A DNA stretch of 64,000 bases from Piscirickettsiaceae bacterium (lineage in GTDB: Bacteria; Pseudomonadota; Gammaproteobacteria; Nitrosococcales; Methylophagaceae), in the NCBI GenBank assembly GCA_013215775.1, contig JABSQO010000002.1, positions 1 through 64,000 on the forward strand. The letters run 5' to 3'. Position 1 is the first letter of the stretch, and the number at the start of each line of letters is the position of its first letter. Below are positions 44,967 through 55,257 of the stretch, one piece after another. A program made the position numbers and the translations under genes. The notes beneath the pieces were generated by a model. It ran no database searches. It was not told where the DNA came from and was given only the letters and a program-made list of their open reading frames with translations.

Positions 44967-45856
44967 TGGTTGCTTTAGCCCAAACATTACAAGGTGAATT
45001 GCGTTTCAATGAACCATTATCTAAATATACTTCATGGCGAGTTGGTGGTAATGCACAACGTTTTTATCGGCCTACGGGCGTGCAAGATTTAGCATTATTT
45101 TTAACACAATTGTCCTCATCGGAACCTCTCCTATGGTTAGGTTTAGGTAGCAATTTGCTAGTGCGCGATGGCGGTTTCGCAGGTACCGTTATTTCCACTG
45201 CGGGCACATTGCAGGATTTTGAAATTCAAGGTCAATCCCTTTATGCGGAAGTAGGAGTGTATTGCAGTAAGTTGGCTAAACAAGCTGCACGAGCAGGGTT
45301 GTCAGGTGCTGCATTTTTAGCTGGTATTCCTGGTACGTTAGGTGGGGCTTTAGCAATGAATGCAGGAGCACATCAAGCTGAAATATGGGAGTTAGTATCT
45401 GAGGTTACTACAGTCGATCGTCAAGGCGTACTACGACAGCGGAAACCGGAAGAATTTAAGGTGTCTTACCGTCATGTGGAAAGACCTGCTAATGAGTGGT
45501 TCGTATCAGCAACGTTAGCGCTTGTTGAAGGTGATAAAGAGAGTGAAACGGCAGAAATTAAAGCATTACTAAAAAAACGTAATATGAGCCAGCCGACCAA
45601 TCAACCCTGTGCAGGCTCGGTTTTCCGAAATCCTGAAAATGATTTTGCTGGTCGGTTAATCGAGAGTAATGGTTTGAAAGGTTTAAATGTGGGTGGCGCC
45701 CATGTGTCAGATAAGCATGCCAATTTTATCGTGAATGATGGGTCAGCAACGGCGGCAGATATTGAGTCATTAATATTACTTGTGCAGCAGAAAATTGAGT
45801 TAGCTGAAGGTGTGACATTACAGCCAGAAATTCATATTGTTGGAGAAATTGCATGA
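44966..45856 (+). CDS. murB: UDP-N-acetylenolpyruvylglucosamine reductase MurB (short type)
   Basis: MurB reduces the enolpyruvyl group to make UDP-MurNAc, with FAD. Blocks are YTSWRVGGNAQRFYRP, LGLGSNLLVRDGG, AGIPGTLGGALAMNAGAH, and the catalytic CAGSVFRNP plus a C-terminal Glu in QPEIHIVG. The ATG at 44966 in TGATG is preferred over the track's TTG at 44963. 296 residues puts it in the short (type II, Bacillus-like) class rather than the E. coli type of 342. Confidence 0.96.
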   Translation: MVALAQTLQGELRFNEPLSKYTSWRVGGNAQRFYRPTGVQDLALFLTQLSSSEPLLWLGLGSNLLVRDGGFAGTVISTAGTLQDFEIQGQSLYAEVGVYCSKLAKQAARAGLSGAAFLAGIPGTLGGALAMNAGAHQAEIWELVSEVTTVDRQGVLRQRKPEEFKVSYRHVERPANEWFVSATLALVEGDKESETAEIKALLKKRNMSQPTNQPCAGSVFRNPENDFAGRLIESNGLKGLNVGGAHVSDKHANFIVNDGSATAADIESLILLVQQKIELAEGVTLQPEIHIVGEIA

Positions 45857-46794
45857 TGAGGCACTCAATCATGTCAGCTTCTGAATTTGGCAAAGTAGCC
45901 GTATTGATGGGAGGGCGTTCAGCCGAACGTGATATTTCATTGACTAGCGGTCAAGCTGTACTTAATGCACTTGTTAGTCAAAATATTGATGCCCATAAAG
46001 TGGATGTTGGTTTAGATATTAGTGAGCAGTTGGTATCTGGAAAATTTGATCGAGCCTTCATTATTCTGCATGGCCGTGGTGGTGAAGATGGTGAGATTCA
46101 GGGTGTCTTAGAATCATTGTCCATGCCTTATACCGGCAGTGACATTACGGGTGCCGTGTTATCAATGAATAAAATATTGAGCAAAGATTTATGGTTGCAA
46201 CAAGGTTTACCCACTGCGGACTTTGAGCAAGTAACAGCAGATAGCGATGCAGATTCTTTAGTGGAAAGACTGGAGTTACCGTTGATTATTAAACCAGTCA
46301 ACGAAGGTTCTAGCATTGGTATGACGAAAGTAAATTCTGCTAGTGAATTAACGAAAGCGATTGAAATTGCGACACAATTCGATGCTGAAGTGATCGCTGA
46401 ATGTTGGATTGAAGGTGAAGAGTATACGGTCGGGGTTTTAGAACAGAAGGTTTTGCCGGTTATTCAATTAAAAACACCTCGAGAATTCTATGATTTCGAA
46501 GCTAAATATCAATCAAATACCACTGAATATTTATGTCCATGTGGCTTAAGTGAACAGGATGAACTTTTGTGCCAGCAAATTGCATTAGATGCATTCAACG
46601 GTTTACGGATGACAGGCTGGGGGCGTGTTGATTTTATGCGTGATCAATCTGGTCAATTTTATTTGTTAGAAGCTAACTGTATTCCGGGTATGACGGATCA
46701 TAGTTTGGTACCAATGGCTGCTAAGCACGCTGGGCTGAACTTTGAGGATCTTGTTTGGCAGATTTTAGAAACCAGCATGGGGGTAAAAACTTAA
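45853..46794 (+). CDS. ddl: D-alanine-D-alanine ligase
   Basis: Ddl joins two D-alanines for MurF. ATP-grasp blocks are visible: MGGRSAERDISLTSG, ILHGRGGEDGEIQG, KPVNEGSSIGMTKV, and the metal site LLEANCIPGMTDHSL. Start at the first ATG (45853, with GGAG upstream) or at 45871. 313 residues is normal. It touches ftsQ by 1 bp. Confidence 0.97.
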   Translation: MMRHSIMSASEFGKVAVLMGGRSAERDISLTSGQAVLNALVSQNIDAHKVDVGLDISEQLVSGKFDRAFIILHGRGGEDGEIQGVLESLSMPYTGSDITGAVLSMNKILSKDLWLQQGLPTADFEQVTADSDADSLVERLELPLIIKPVNEGSSIGMTKVNSASELTKAIEIATQFDAEVIAECWIEGEEYTVGVLEQKVLPVIQLKTPREFYDFEAKYQSNTTEYLCPCGLSEQDELLCQQIALDAFNGLRMTGWGRVDFMRDQSGQFYLLEANCIPGMTDHSLVPMAAKHAGLNFEDLVWQILETSMGVKT

Positions 46795-47573
46795 TGGCTG
46801 GAAGAATAAAACGTGGTGCAACTCGTAAACCTGTTCGCAAGGTGCGTCAACCTGTTGCTTGGCAACAGACATTGCGTCATATGGTTTTGGCAGTAATGGT
46901 GCTCGGAATCGTATCGGGAGGCGTGTATCTACACCAAGAAGATACCTTGCCAATTGTTCATGTCACGGTAGAAGGTGCGTTTACTCATGTGGATAAAGAA
47001 GCATTGGTTGCAGCGGTTAGTCCATATGCTCGAGGTAGTTTTACCAGTGTTGATGTGGCTAGTATTCGTGCAGCAGGTGAAGCTCTACCTTGGGTTAAGC
47101 AAGTTCGAGTAAGAAGAGTATGGCCTGATAGTCTGCATTTAATCGTTGATGAACAAGTCGCTATTGCACGTTGGGGAAATAAAAGTTTGGTCAATGAACA
47201 GGGTGAGAAATTTCTGTCACCTGACAATGCCTTTCCAGCAGGGTTGGCAATGTTGAACGGACCAGACAACAGTCAGAAGGTGGTGACAAAACGTTACCAA
47301 AAAATGGCTGAAGCATTAAGTGGATTAAATTTGGCGATTAAGCGTTTGGAAATGGATCAGCGACGTGCATGGAGTATGACCTTGAGTAACAACATGAAAG
47401 TGATACTTGGTCGTGCAGATAGTGAGCAGCGATTTAAACGATTTTTAAAAGTATATAAAAATGTACTACACCGTTATCAAGCACAGATTGCTGAAATGGA
47501 TATGCGGTATACCAATGGTTTGTCAGTGATTTGGAAACAAGGTCAAAAACCCGATTTTAATGGAACAGTATGA
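46794..47573 (+). CDS. ftsQ: Cell division protein FtsQ
   Basis: FtsQ is a bitopic divisome protein that recruits FtsL/FtsB. A basic N-terminus is followed by one membrane helix (MVLAVMVLGIVSGGVYL), the POTRA domain (IVHVTVEGAFTHVDKEAL; GEALPWVKQVRVRRVWPDSL) and the beta domain to LRYTNGL-like MRYTNGLSVIWK. The ATG at 46794 gives 259 residues; the track start at 46755 is inside ddl. It overlaps ftsA by 4 bp. Confidence 0.97.
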   Translation: MAGRIKRGATRKPVRKVRQPVAWQQTLRHMVLAVMVLGIVSGGVYLHQEDTLPIVHVTVEGAFTHVDKEALVAAVSPYARGSFTSVDVASIRAAGEALPWVKQVRVRRVWPDSLHLIVDEQVAIARWGNKSLVNEQGEKFLSPDNAFPAGLAMLNGPDNSQKVVTKRYQKMAEALSGLNLAIKRLEMDQRRAWSMTLSNNMKVILGRADSEQRFKRFLKVYKNVLHRYQAQIAEMDMRYTNGLSVIWKQGQKPDFNGTV

Positions 47574-48823
47574 TGTCTAAAAAAAACGAAAGAGAACTAA
47601 TTGTTGGTCTAGATATTGGTACTTCGAAAGTGGTAGCAATTGTTGCCGCCCCGGTTATTGATGCTGGTCCAAATGATAATGCAGTCGAAATTATTGGCAT
47701 TGGCTCGCATCCGTCACGAGGAATGAAGAAAGGTGTCGTGGTCAATATTGAGTCGACTGTTCAATCAATCCAACGAGCTGTTGAAGAAGCTGAACTGATG
47801 GCAGGTTGCCAGATCCATTCAGTATATGTAGGTATTGCAGGTAGTCATATTCGTAGTCTTAATTCACATGGTACGGTTGCTATTCGTGATAAAGAAGTCA
47901 TGCAAGGCGATATTGATAGGGTGTTAGATGCAGCCAAAGCTGTGCATTTTCCAGGCGATCAGCAGCTACTTCATGTCATGCCGCAAGAATATATTATCGA
48001 TAATCAAGAAGGAATACGTGAGCCTATTGGAATGTCAGGTGTACGTTTAGAAGCAAAAGTTCATTTAATTACAGGTGCAGTCAGTGCTGCTCAAAATATT
48101 ACAAAATGTATTGAACGCTGTGGTTTGACAGTCGATGGCATTATTTTGGAACAAATGGCATCAAGTTATTCGGTTCTTGAACACGATGAAAAAGAGTTAG
48201 GGGTTTGTTTGGTCGATATTGGTGGTGGTACGACAGATATTGCTGTTTTTGTAGATGGTGCTATCCGCCATACAGCTGTCATCCCAATTGCGGGTGATCA
48301 AGTTACTAATGATATTGCGATAGCGTTAAGAACACCTACGCAATATGCCGAAGAAATCAAGATGAAATATGCCTGTGCGTTGACACAATTAGCACGTGAG
48401 GATGAAACCATCGAAGTGCCGAGTGTCGGTGAGCGTCCTCCTCGTCAATTAGCACGACAAACATTAGCTGAAGTCGTGGAGCCTCGATACGAAGAATTAT
48501 TAATGTTAGTGCAAGCTGAATTGAGACGTAGTGGTTTTGAAGAATTGTTGGCAGCAGGTGTAGTGCTTACAGGTGGTAGCTCGAAGATGGAAGGGGTAAT
48601 CGAATTGGCTGAAGAGGTGTTCCATCTCCCTGTCCGATTAGGTTTACCGCAGCATGTAGGAGGTTTGATTGATGTGGTACGAAATCCAATACACGCAACA
48701 GGTGTGGGCTTATTGTTATTAGGTAATGCTGAGGAAGTAAATGCGCAATCAGAAGCGCAATTAGGTAGTGGATTTAAGGCTGTTTTGGCACGAATGAAAA
48801 GTTGGTTTCAGGGTAATTTTTAA
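47570..48823 (+). CDS. ftsA: Cell division protein FtsA
   Basis: FtsA is the actin-like protein tethering FtsZ to the membrane. ATP site LIVGLDIGTSKVVAIV, the 1C domain block GSHIRSLNSHG, LVDIGGGTTDIAVF, and TGGSSKMEG are seen, as is the C-terminal amphipathic helix (LARMKSWFQGNF), which serves as membrane target. Length 417 is near E. coli's 420. It follows ftsQ with 4 bp overlap. Confidence 0.98.
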   Translation: MMSKKNERELIVGLDIGTSKVVAIVAAPVIDAGPNDNAVEIIGIGSHPSRGMKKGVVVNIESTVQSIQRAVEEAELMAGCQIHSVYVGIAGSHIRSLNSHGTVAIRDKEVMQGDIDRVLDAAKAVHFPGDQQLLHVMPQEYIIDNQEGIREPIGMSGVRLEAKVHLITGAVSAAQNITKCIERCGLTVDGIILEQMASSYSVLEHDEKELGVCLVDIGGGTTDIAVFVDGAIRHTAVIPIAGDQVTNDIAIALRTPTQYAEEIKMKYACALTQLAREDETIEVPSVGERPPRQLARQTLAEVVEPRYEELLMLVQAELRRSGFEELLAAGVVLTGGSSKMEGVIELAEEVFHLPVRLGLPQHVGGLIDVVRNPIHATGVGLLLLGNAEEVNAQSEAQLGSGFKAVLARMKSWFQGNF

Positions 48824-48881
48824 GATTGTACATAATACGAAGATTTGATTTTTAGATAAATAAAAACTGGGGAGAGAGAAA

Positions 48882-50042
48882 ATGACATTTGAACTAATAG
48901 ATACATATACACAAAATGCGGTTATTAAAGTTATCGGTGTGGGCGGCGGTGGCGGTAATGCACTAGAGCATATGGTGGTTAATAATATTGAAGGTGTCGA
49001 TTTTATTTGTGCGAATACTGATGCGCAAGCATTGCGTAAAAGTTCAGCAACAACACAATTACAACTCGGAACTGATATTACAAAAGGTTTGGGTGCAGGT
49101 GCTAATCCGGATATTGGTCGCCAAGCAGCATTGGAAGATCGTGAACGAATTATCGAAGTGATTAGTGGTGCAGATATGATATTTATTGCTGCAGGCATGG
49201 GTGGTGGTACAGGAACTGGTGCGGCACCTGTCGTTGCACAAGTGGCGAAAGAAATGGGTATTTTAACAGTAGCCGTTGTAACCAAGCCCTTTCCTTTTGA
49301 GGGTAGTAAACGGTTGAAAATAGCTGAGGCTGGTCTGAAGGAATTAAGCCAACATGTTGATTCATTAATTACCATTCCTAATGAAAAATTAATCGCAGTG
49401 TTAGGCAAAGAAATGAGCTTGCTTAACGCTTTTAAAGCCGCCAATGATGTGTTGCTGGGTGCCGTGCAAGGTATAGCTGAATTGATTACTCGTGAAGGCA
49501 TGATTAATGTGGATTTTGCAGATGTTCGTACTGTGATGTCTGAAATGGGTATGGCTATGATGGGTACAGGTAAGGCTACTGGTGAAAATCGTGGTATTGA
49601 AGCAGCAAAACATGCTATTTCTAGTCCCTTATTGGAAGATGTAGATTTATCAGGTGCACGAGGCGTATTGGTTAATATTACTGCCGGATTGGATATGACG
49701 ATTCAAGAATTTGAAGATGTCGGTAACACCATCAAAGAATTTGCTTCAGAAGATGCAACAGTGGTTGTCGGCACAGTGATTGATCCTGAAATGACAGATG
49801 AATTACGTGTCACAGTTGTTGCAACAGGTTTAGGCGGCTCAAAAACGGCAAAAGTTGATCTGCCTCGCGAAGTGGACTTGCCACAAATTGAAATCGTAAG
49901 AAGATCAACAGAAGTGAATTACGATGAACCAACAGTAATTAGAAATAAAAGCCAAGAACAGCAAAAACAAGTAGTTAATGGTGATGTTGTGATGGATGAT
50001 TATTTAGATATCCCAGCATTTTTACGCAGACAAGCCGATTAA
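48882..50042 (+). CDS. ftsZ: Cell division protein FtsZ
   Basis: FtsZ polymerises into the Z ring. The tubulin signature GGGTGTGAAPVVAQVA, NTDAQAL, VTKPFPFEG and the C-terminal conserved peptide DYLDIPAFLRRQAD (for FtsA/ZipA) are present. Length 386 is usual. The 58-bp gap from ftsA may contain an extra promoter. An inverted repeat ATTAATTCA/TGAATTAAT spans its stop codon. Confidence 0.99.
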   Translation: MTFELIDTYTQNAVIKVIGVGGGGGNALEHMVVNNIEGVDFICANTDAQALRKSSATTQLQLGTDITKGLGAGANPDIGRQAALEDRERIIEVISGADMIFIAAGMGGGTGTGAAPVVAQVAKEMGILTVAVVTKPFPFEGSKRLKIAEAGLKELSQHVDSLITIPNEKLIAVLGKEMSLLNAFKAANDVLLGAVQGIAELITREGMINVDFADVRTVMSEMGMAMMGTGKATGENRGIEAAKHAISSPLLEDVDLSGARGVLVNITAGLDMTIQEFEDVGNTIKEFASEDATVVVGTVIDPEMTDELRVTVVATGLGGSKTAKVDLPREVDLPQIEIVRRSTEVNYDEPTVIRNKSQEQQKQVVNGDVVMDDYLDIPAFLRRQAD

Positions 50043-50112
50043 TTCATTAGTATTCATATGGTTGAATTAATGATATTATTTGCTGATTATTAATGAAGAG
50101 GGTAAGCACGTA

Positions 50113-51030
50113 GTGATCAAGCAGAGAACATTGAAAAATGTAATTCGTGCCACTGGTGTCGGTTTGCATAGTGGCGAAACGGTTTATTTAACCTTACGCC
50201 CAGCAGCTCCTAATACAGGCATTATTTTCAGACGTGTTGATCTTGATCCTGTTGTTGAGATCGCCGCTAAAGCTGAAAATGTAGGTGAAACCGCACTATC
50301 AACAGCGCTCATTGAAAACGGGCAAAAAGTATCAACGGTAGAACATTTATTATCTGCTTTTGCTGGATTAGGCATCGACAATGCCTACATCGATCTTAAT
50401 GCACCAGAAGTTCCGATTATGGATGGTAGCGCTGGTCCGTTTGTTTTCTTAATTCAGTCTGCCGGTATTGAAGAACAGGCGGTGGCCAAACAATTTATCC
50501 GTATCATTAAACCAGTATTATTGGAAGATGGTGATAAATGGGCGAAGTTTGAGCCATTTGATGGTTTTAAAGTGTCATTTACCATTGATTTTGATCATCC
50601 TGCCTTTACTGGCCGACCACAACAAGTTGATGTTGATTTCTCCTCCACATCATTTGTACGTGAAGTAAGTCGTGCTCGTACTTTTGGTTTTATGAAAGAT
50701 ATCGAAAAATTGCGGGAAAACAATCTAGCCTTAGGCGGCAGTTTGGATAATGCTATTGTTGTTGATGACTATCGGGTGGTGAATGAAGATGGTTTACGCT
50801 ATGAAGATGAATTTGTACGCCATAAAGTTTTAGATGCTATTGGTGATTTGTACTTACTTGGACATAGTTTGATCGGCGCTTTCAATGGCTATAAATCCGG
50901 TCATGAAGTTAATAATAAACTGTTGCGTAAATTACTAGCACAAAAAGATTGCTGGGAACTAGTGAGCTTTGATGATGAAAAAGATTCGCCTATATCATTT
51001 AGCCGACCAGCAGCATCTATTGTTACCTAA
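50113..51030 (+). CDS. lpxC: UDP-3-O-acyl-GlcNAc deacetylase LpxC
   Basis: LpxC performs the first committed step of lipid A synthesis. The N-terminal [41 protein letters not shown] (zinc His), [37 protein letters not shown] and [10 protein letters not shown] are all present. The GTG at 50113 gives 305 residues, the same as E. coli; the track start at 50080 is too early. It converges with the DUF721 gene (4-bp overlap). Confidence 0.98.
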   Translation: MIKQRTLKNVIRATGVGLHSGETVYLTLRPAAPNTGIIFRRVDLDPVVEIAAKAENVGETALSTALIENGQKVSTVEHLLSAFAGLGIDNAYIDLNAPEVPIMDGSAGPFVFLIQSAGIEEQAVAKQFIRIIKPVLLEDGDKWAKFEPFDGFKVSFTIDFDHPAFTGRPQQVDVDFSSTSFVREVSRARTFGFMKDIEKLRENNLALGGSLDNAIVVDDYRVVNEDGLRYEDEFVRHKVLDAIGDLYLLGHSLIGAFNGYKSGHEVNNKLLRKLLAQKDCWELVSFDDEKDSPISFSRPAASIVT

Positions 51031-51464
51031 ATAGCGCGTTTAACCAGTTTTTCAAGTGCTATTTTAAGCGGTTCGTTATCAACCGTTTGAGCTGCTTGCA
51101 GTAAAGATGCAGCCGCCGATTTTGGTAACGAAATAGAGTTTACATTTGTCCTTTGTAGCGGAACATAATTGGGTCTTACCTTAACGTCAATTTTGTCGAT
51201 GGGCATATCCAATTCGGTTGATAGTGTCTTGCAGAGTACTGGAGCTTGAAAACGAATTAAACTGGCATAGGATGCATTATCAGTATGGATGATAAGTGTT
51301 GCATCATGAATATTGGCAAGACGGCAGTGTGCTGCGAATGGAGTGGGTAGCGCTTGCTGAAGTAAATAATTAAGCTGCTCCAGAAGTCTGGCACGTCGTG
51401 ATAACTGATTCAGCATGGAATTATGCTGGCAAACTGAATCTATTCGCTGTGGCTGTTTAGTCAT
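51027..51464 (-). CDS. DUF721 protein, DciA-like helicase loader candidate
   Basis: A 145-residue basic protein with the DUF721 pattern: an N-terminal helical start ([46 protein letters not shown]). The family is DciA, proposed as a DnaB loader in bacteria lacking DnaC. The location between lpxC and secA is typical of proteobacterial DciA. DnaB in this window (15955) has no dnaC next to it, which agrees. Assigned by family and place; sequence conservation is low. Confidence 0.78.
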   Translation of the reverse strand: MTKQPQRIDSVCQHNSMLNQLSRRARLLEQLNYLLQQALPTPFAAHCRLANIHDATLIIHTDNASYASLIRFQAPVLCKTLSTELDMPIDKIDVKVRPNYVPLQRTNVNSISLPKSAAASLLQAAQTVDNEPLKIALEKLVKRAI

Positions 51465-51496
51465 AGTAATAATAGTAGCAATCGAAAGAGGACACT

Positions 51497-52393
51497 ATGC
51501 AGATTATCATTATTTCACCCAATAATACGACTCATCGACATTGGCATGTGCCGCCAGTCAAGTTAGCAATGATCAGCATAATCACTTTGACAATCATTGT
51601 GATGCTAACATTATTTACCTATCAGTCATTGTATTCAACTCCAGCGACTATCAATGCAATATTAGCTGTCCAACAGAAAGATTCTGTGTCCAATAATGAT
51701 AAGTTCACTCAGCAATCAGAAGAGGTGCAGACGTATTATGCCCAACGTCTAGGGGGCTTGCAGGCTGAGGCAATTCGACTAAAAGCATTAACAGAAAAAT
51801 TAGCGAGAATGTCGGGTTTGGATACGGCAGAATATCTGTTAGATGTTGAACCTGCGCAAGGTGGGATTGAACGTGATGAATTGGCGATCACCGCGGATGA
51901 ATTCGAATTCAATTCAACAGAATTAGCCGCACTATTTGACCAGCAATCATTACAACTTTCGAGCATACAAGATTACTTAATTACAGAAGATAATATTGAA
52001 TCAGCTATTCCAAGCGGCAGACCCGTTAAAGCTGGTTGGGTATCTTCCTATTATGGGCAACGAGTTGATCCTTTTACTGGAAAAAAAGCATTCCATCACG
52101 GATTAGATTTTGCTGGTAAGGCGGGTAGTGGTGTGTATTCTGTCGCGGATGGTATCGTCAGTTGGACGGGAAAGCGAAATGGTTATGGCGTCATGATAGA
52201 CATCGATCATGGCAATGGTTACGTTACTCGTTATGCACATAACAAAACATTAAAAGTGAAAGAAGGTGACCGAATCACTAAAGGTCAAACCATTGCTTTG
52301 ATGGGCTCTACTGGTCGCTCTACCGGACCACATGTTCATTTTGAAATATTACGAGATGGCAAAACAGTTAATCCGTATAATTTTGTAAAATAA
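51497..52393 (+). CDS. M23 (LytM-type) peptidase, membrane-anchored
   Basis: A membrane helix (IITLTIIVMLTLFTYQSL, ~30-47), then a coiled coil, then a LytM peptidase domain from ~170: HHGLDFAGKAGSGVYSVADG (HxxxD zinc motif), and GPHVHFEIL (HxH), so both zinc motifs are intact. It probably cuts peptidoglycan cross-bridges in the periplasm. It precedes secA, a common place for such a gene in this group. GAGGAC lies upstream of the ATG. Confidence 0.9.
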   Translation: MQIIIISPNNTTHRHWHVPPVKLAMISIITLTIIVMLTLFTYQSLYSTPATINAILAVQQKDSVSNNDKFTQQSEEVQTYYAQRLGGLQAEAIRLKALTEKLARMSGLDTAEYLLDVEPAQGGIERDELAITADEFEFNSTELAALFDQQSLQLSSIQDYLITEDNIESAIPSGRPVKAGWVSSYYGQRVDPFTGKKAFHHGLDFAGKAGSGVYSVADGIVSWTGKRNGYGVMIDIDHGNGYVTRYAHNKTLKVKEGDRITKGQTIALMGSTGRSTGPHVHFEILRDGKTVNPYNFVK

Positions 52394-52532
52394 TAAACTT
52401 GTATTTGTCGCTTTGTGGCACCATCTATTGAGAAATAGAATTTAGACCTCACACACGGTACACGGTATAATCACGCGATTTGTCTTCAATATAATGCTCG
52501 GATATATTCCGTAAATACAGGTAGTCACAACA
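52394..52532 (+). promoter_or_regulatory. secA upstream region with two TATAAT boxes
   Basis: TATAAT occurs at 52466-52471 and again at 52490-52495. The first has a weak TTAGAC-like -35 eighteen bp upstream. No secM-like gene or arrest peptide is found before secA, so secretion-coupled regulation of E. coli type is not visible. Confidence 0.4.
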
Positions 52533-55256
52533 ATGGTAAGCAAGTTTTTCAGCAAGATCTTTGGTAGTCGAAATGACCGTGCGCTTAAACAGATGCAAAA
52601 AGTCATTGATGAGATTGCCACTTTTGAAACGGATATCGAACAGCTGGATGATAATGCTCTGCAAGCTAAAACAGCTGAATTTCGCCAGAGATTAACCGAG
52701 GATAAAACATTAGACGATATTTTACCTGAAGCATTTGCTGTTGTTCGAGAAGCAGGTAAGCGTGCTTTAGGTATGCGTCATTTTGATGTGCAAATGATCG
52801 GCGGCATGGTACTAAATGACGGAAAAATTGCTGAAATGCGTACGGGTGAAGGTAAAACCTTGGTGGCGACATTAGCAATCTATCTTAATGCGCTTGAAGG
52901 CGAAGGCGTGCATCTTGTCACGGTAAATGATTATCTCGCCCAACGTGACTCACAATGGATGAGCCAACTTTATAGCTTTCTTGGTCTAACAACTGGTGTC
53001 ATCGTAGCAGGTATGGATTCTGATGCCCGTCGTGAAGCATATGCTTGCGATATCACCTATGGCACCAATAATGAATTTGGTTTTGATTATCTACGCGATA
53101 ACATGGCCTTTACCCTAGAAGAAAAAGTACAACGTTCATTGAACTTTGCGGTTGTCGATGAAGTGGATTCAATTTTAATTGATGAAGCACGAACTCCCCT
53201 CATTATTTCAGGTACTGCAGAAGATAGTTCTGAGCTATACCAACGTATGAATTCTATGATTCCAGGTCTAATCCGCCAAATAGGTGGAGAAGGCGAAGAT
53301 GAAGAGATCGAAGTTGAAGGTGATTATACGGTCGATGAAAAGGCCAAGCAGGTTCATTTCACCGAAGCAGGACATGAAAAAATTGAAAACCTATTAACAG
53401 AAGCCGGTATTTTAGATGAAGCGGCTAGTTTATATGACGCAGCAAATATTAGTTTAATGCACCATGTCACAGCAGCACTTCGCGCTCATGTATTATTCCA
53501 GCGTGATGTTGATTATATCGTGCAGAACAATCAAGTTGTCATTGTTGATGAATTTACCGGACGCACCATGCAGGGTCGCCGTTGGTCTGAAGGTTTACAT
53601 CAGGCGATGGAAGCAAAAGAAGGCGTGGAAATTCAAAGTGAAAGTCAAACCTTTGCATCAATAACATTCCAAAATTATTTCCGCTTGTATAACAAATTAT
53701 CAGGCATGACCGGCACAGCGGATACTGAAGCGTTTGAATTACAATCAATCTATGGTCTTGAAGTACTTGTTATTCCAACGCATAGAGAAATGACACGTAA
53801 AGATGAACCCGACCAAATTTATCTAACACCAAAAGAAAAATATCAGGCAATTGTTGTTGATATTGAACGTTGTGTTAAAGAAAAACAGCCAGTATTAGTG
53901 GGTACATCTTCAATTGAAAATTCTGAATACCTACATGAGTTATTGGAAAAATCCAAGATTACTCATGAAGTGTTAAATGCTAAACATCATGAACGAGAAG
54001 CTCAGATTATTGCTCAAGCAGGTCAACCTGGAGCAGTGACGATTGCCACTAATATGGCCGGCCGTGGTACAGATATTGTATTAGGTGGTAATTTAGATGC
54101 TGAATTAGCGGCATTAGGTGAAGATGTATCTGATGCTGATAAAGAAAAAGTAACACAAGCATGGCAACTTCGTCACAATGAAGTATTAGCGGCGGGTGGG
54201 TTACATATTATTGGTTCAGAAAGACATGAATCACGGCGAATTGATAATCAATTACGAGGTCGCTCTGGCCGCCAAGGTGATGCGGGCTCTAGTCGTTTCT
54301 ATTTATCATTAGAAGATAATTTAATGCGTATTTTTGCATCAGAACGCATGAAAGGTTTGATGCAAAAATTAGGCATGGAAGAAAACGAAGCAATTGAGCA
54401 TCCTTGGGTGTCACGTGCTATTGAGAATGCTCAACGTAAAGTGGAAGGTCACAACTTTGATATTCGTAAGCAATTGCTTGAGTTTGATGATGTGGCTAAT
54501 GATCAGCGTAAAGTGATCTACGAACAGCGTAATGAATTAATGGCAATAGATGATATGTCGGAAGCGGTTATTGCGATGCGAGCAACCGTATTGGATGATG
54601 CCATTAGTCGTTATATTGCACCTGATAGCATTGATGAGCAATGGAATGTTCCTGGTTTAGAGGAATTATTACGTGATGAATTTTCTCTGGATCTACCGAT
54701 AGCGACTTGGTTAGAGCAAGATAGCGAATTACATGAAGAAACTTTACGACAACGTATTATAGAAGCGGCTGAAGAAGCATGCCAAGAAAAAGAGAAAACA
54801 GTTGGTGGTGAAGTGATGCGCCATTTTGAGAAAGCGATTATGTTGCAGACTTTAGATGGACAATGGAAAGAACATCTGGCGCAAATGGACTATTTGCGTC
54901 AAGGTATCAATTTACGTGGTTATGCCCAAAAAGATCCAAAACAAGAATTTAAACGCGAATCTTTTGAATTGTTCACCTCAATGTTATCAAGCATCAAACA
55001 TGATGTTATTTCGCTTATTTCACGAGTGCAAGTCCGTGCGCAGGAAGATGTGGATGCTGTTGAAGAACAACGTCGCCAGTCAGGTGAGGTTGAATATCAG
55101 CATGATCAAGTTGAGGGTATGACAAGTGAAGGTGAGGATGAACATCCATCACATCATAAGCCTATTACTAGAGATGGTAAGAAGGTCGGTCGTAATGAAC
55201 CTTGCCCATGTGGTAGTGGTAAGAAGTTTAAACAATGCCATGGTGCAATAAGCTAA
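52533..55256 (+). CDS. secA: Protein translocase subunit SecA
   Basis: SecA is the ATP motor for Sec export. Walker [10 protein letters not shown] near residue 107, [37 protein letters not shown], the helical scaffold and the C-terminal zinc motif [16 protein letters not shown] are present. Length 907 is typical. It is followed after 1 bp by argJ. Confidence 0.99.
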   Translation: MVSKFFSKIFGSRNDRALKQMQKVIDEIATFETDIEQLDDNALQAKTAEFRQRLTEDKTLDDILPEAFAVVREAGKRALGMRHFDVQMIGGMVLNDGKIAEMRTGEGKTLVATLAIYLNALEGEGVHLVTVNDYLAQRDSQWMSQLYSFLGLTTGVIVAGMDSDARREAYACDITYGTNNEFGFDYLRDNMAFTLEEKVQRSLNFAVVDEVDSILIDEARTPLIISGTAEDSSELYQRMNSMIPGLIRQIGGEGEDEEIEVEGDYTVDEKAKQVHFTEAGHEKIENLLTEAGILDEAASLYDAANISLMHHVTAALRAHVLFQRDVDYIVQNNQVVIVDEFTGRTMQGRRWSEGLHQAMEAKEGVEIQSESQTFASITFQNYFRLYNKLSGMTGTADTEAFELQSIYGLEVLVIPTHREMTRKDEPDQIYLTPKEKYQAIVVDIERCVKEKQPVLVGTSSIENSEYLHELLEKSKITHEVLNAKHHEREAQIIAQAGQPGAVTIATNMAGRGTDIVLGGNLDAELAALGEDVSDADKEKVTQAWQLRHNEVLAAGGLHIIGSERHESRRIDNQLRGRSGRQGDAGSSRFYLSLEDNLMRIFASERMKGLMQKLGMEENEAIEHPWVSRAIENAQRKVEGHNFDIRKQLLEFDDVANDQRKVIYEQRNELMAIDDMSEAVIAMRATVLDDAISRYIAPDSIDEQWNVPGLEELLRDEFSLDLPIATWLEQDSELHEETLRQRIIEAAEEACQEKEKTVGGEVMRHFEKAIMLQTLDGQWKEHLAQMDYLRQGINLRGYAQKDPKQEFKRESFELFTSMLSSIKHDVISLISRVQVRAQEDVDAVEEQRRQSGEVEYQHDQVEGMTSEGEDEHPSHHKPITRDGKKVGRNEPCPCGSGKKFKQCHGAIS

Positions 55257-55257
55257 T

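Noticed and set aside
48761-49501. 246-aa ORF antisense to ftsZ
   Set aside because: It is a shadow of the strongly conserved ftsZ frame; its protein has no family-like features and no ribosome site.
50038-50071. Terminator between ftsZ and lpxC
   Set aside because: ATTAATTCA/TGAATTAAT is a purely AT-rich repeat with a 16-nt loop and no following T-tract; more likely part of the lpxC promoter region.
52394-52532. secM upstream of secA
   Set aside because: The gap of 139 bp is too short for secM and no arrest-peptide-like sequence is seen; the M23 gene takes the place.
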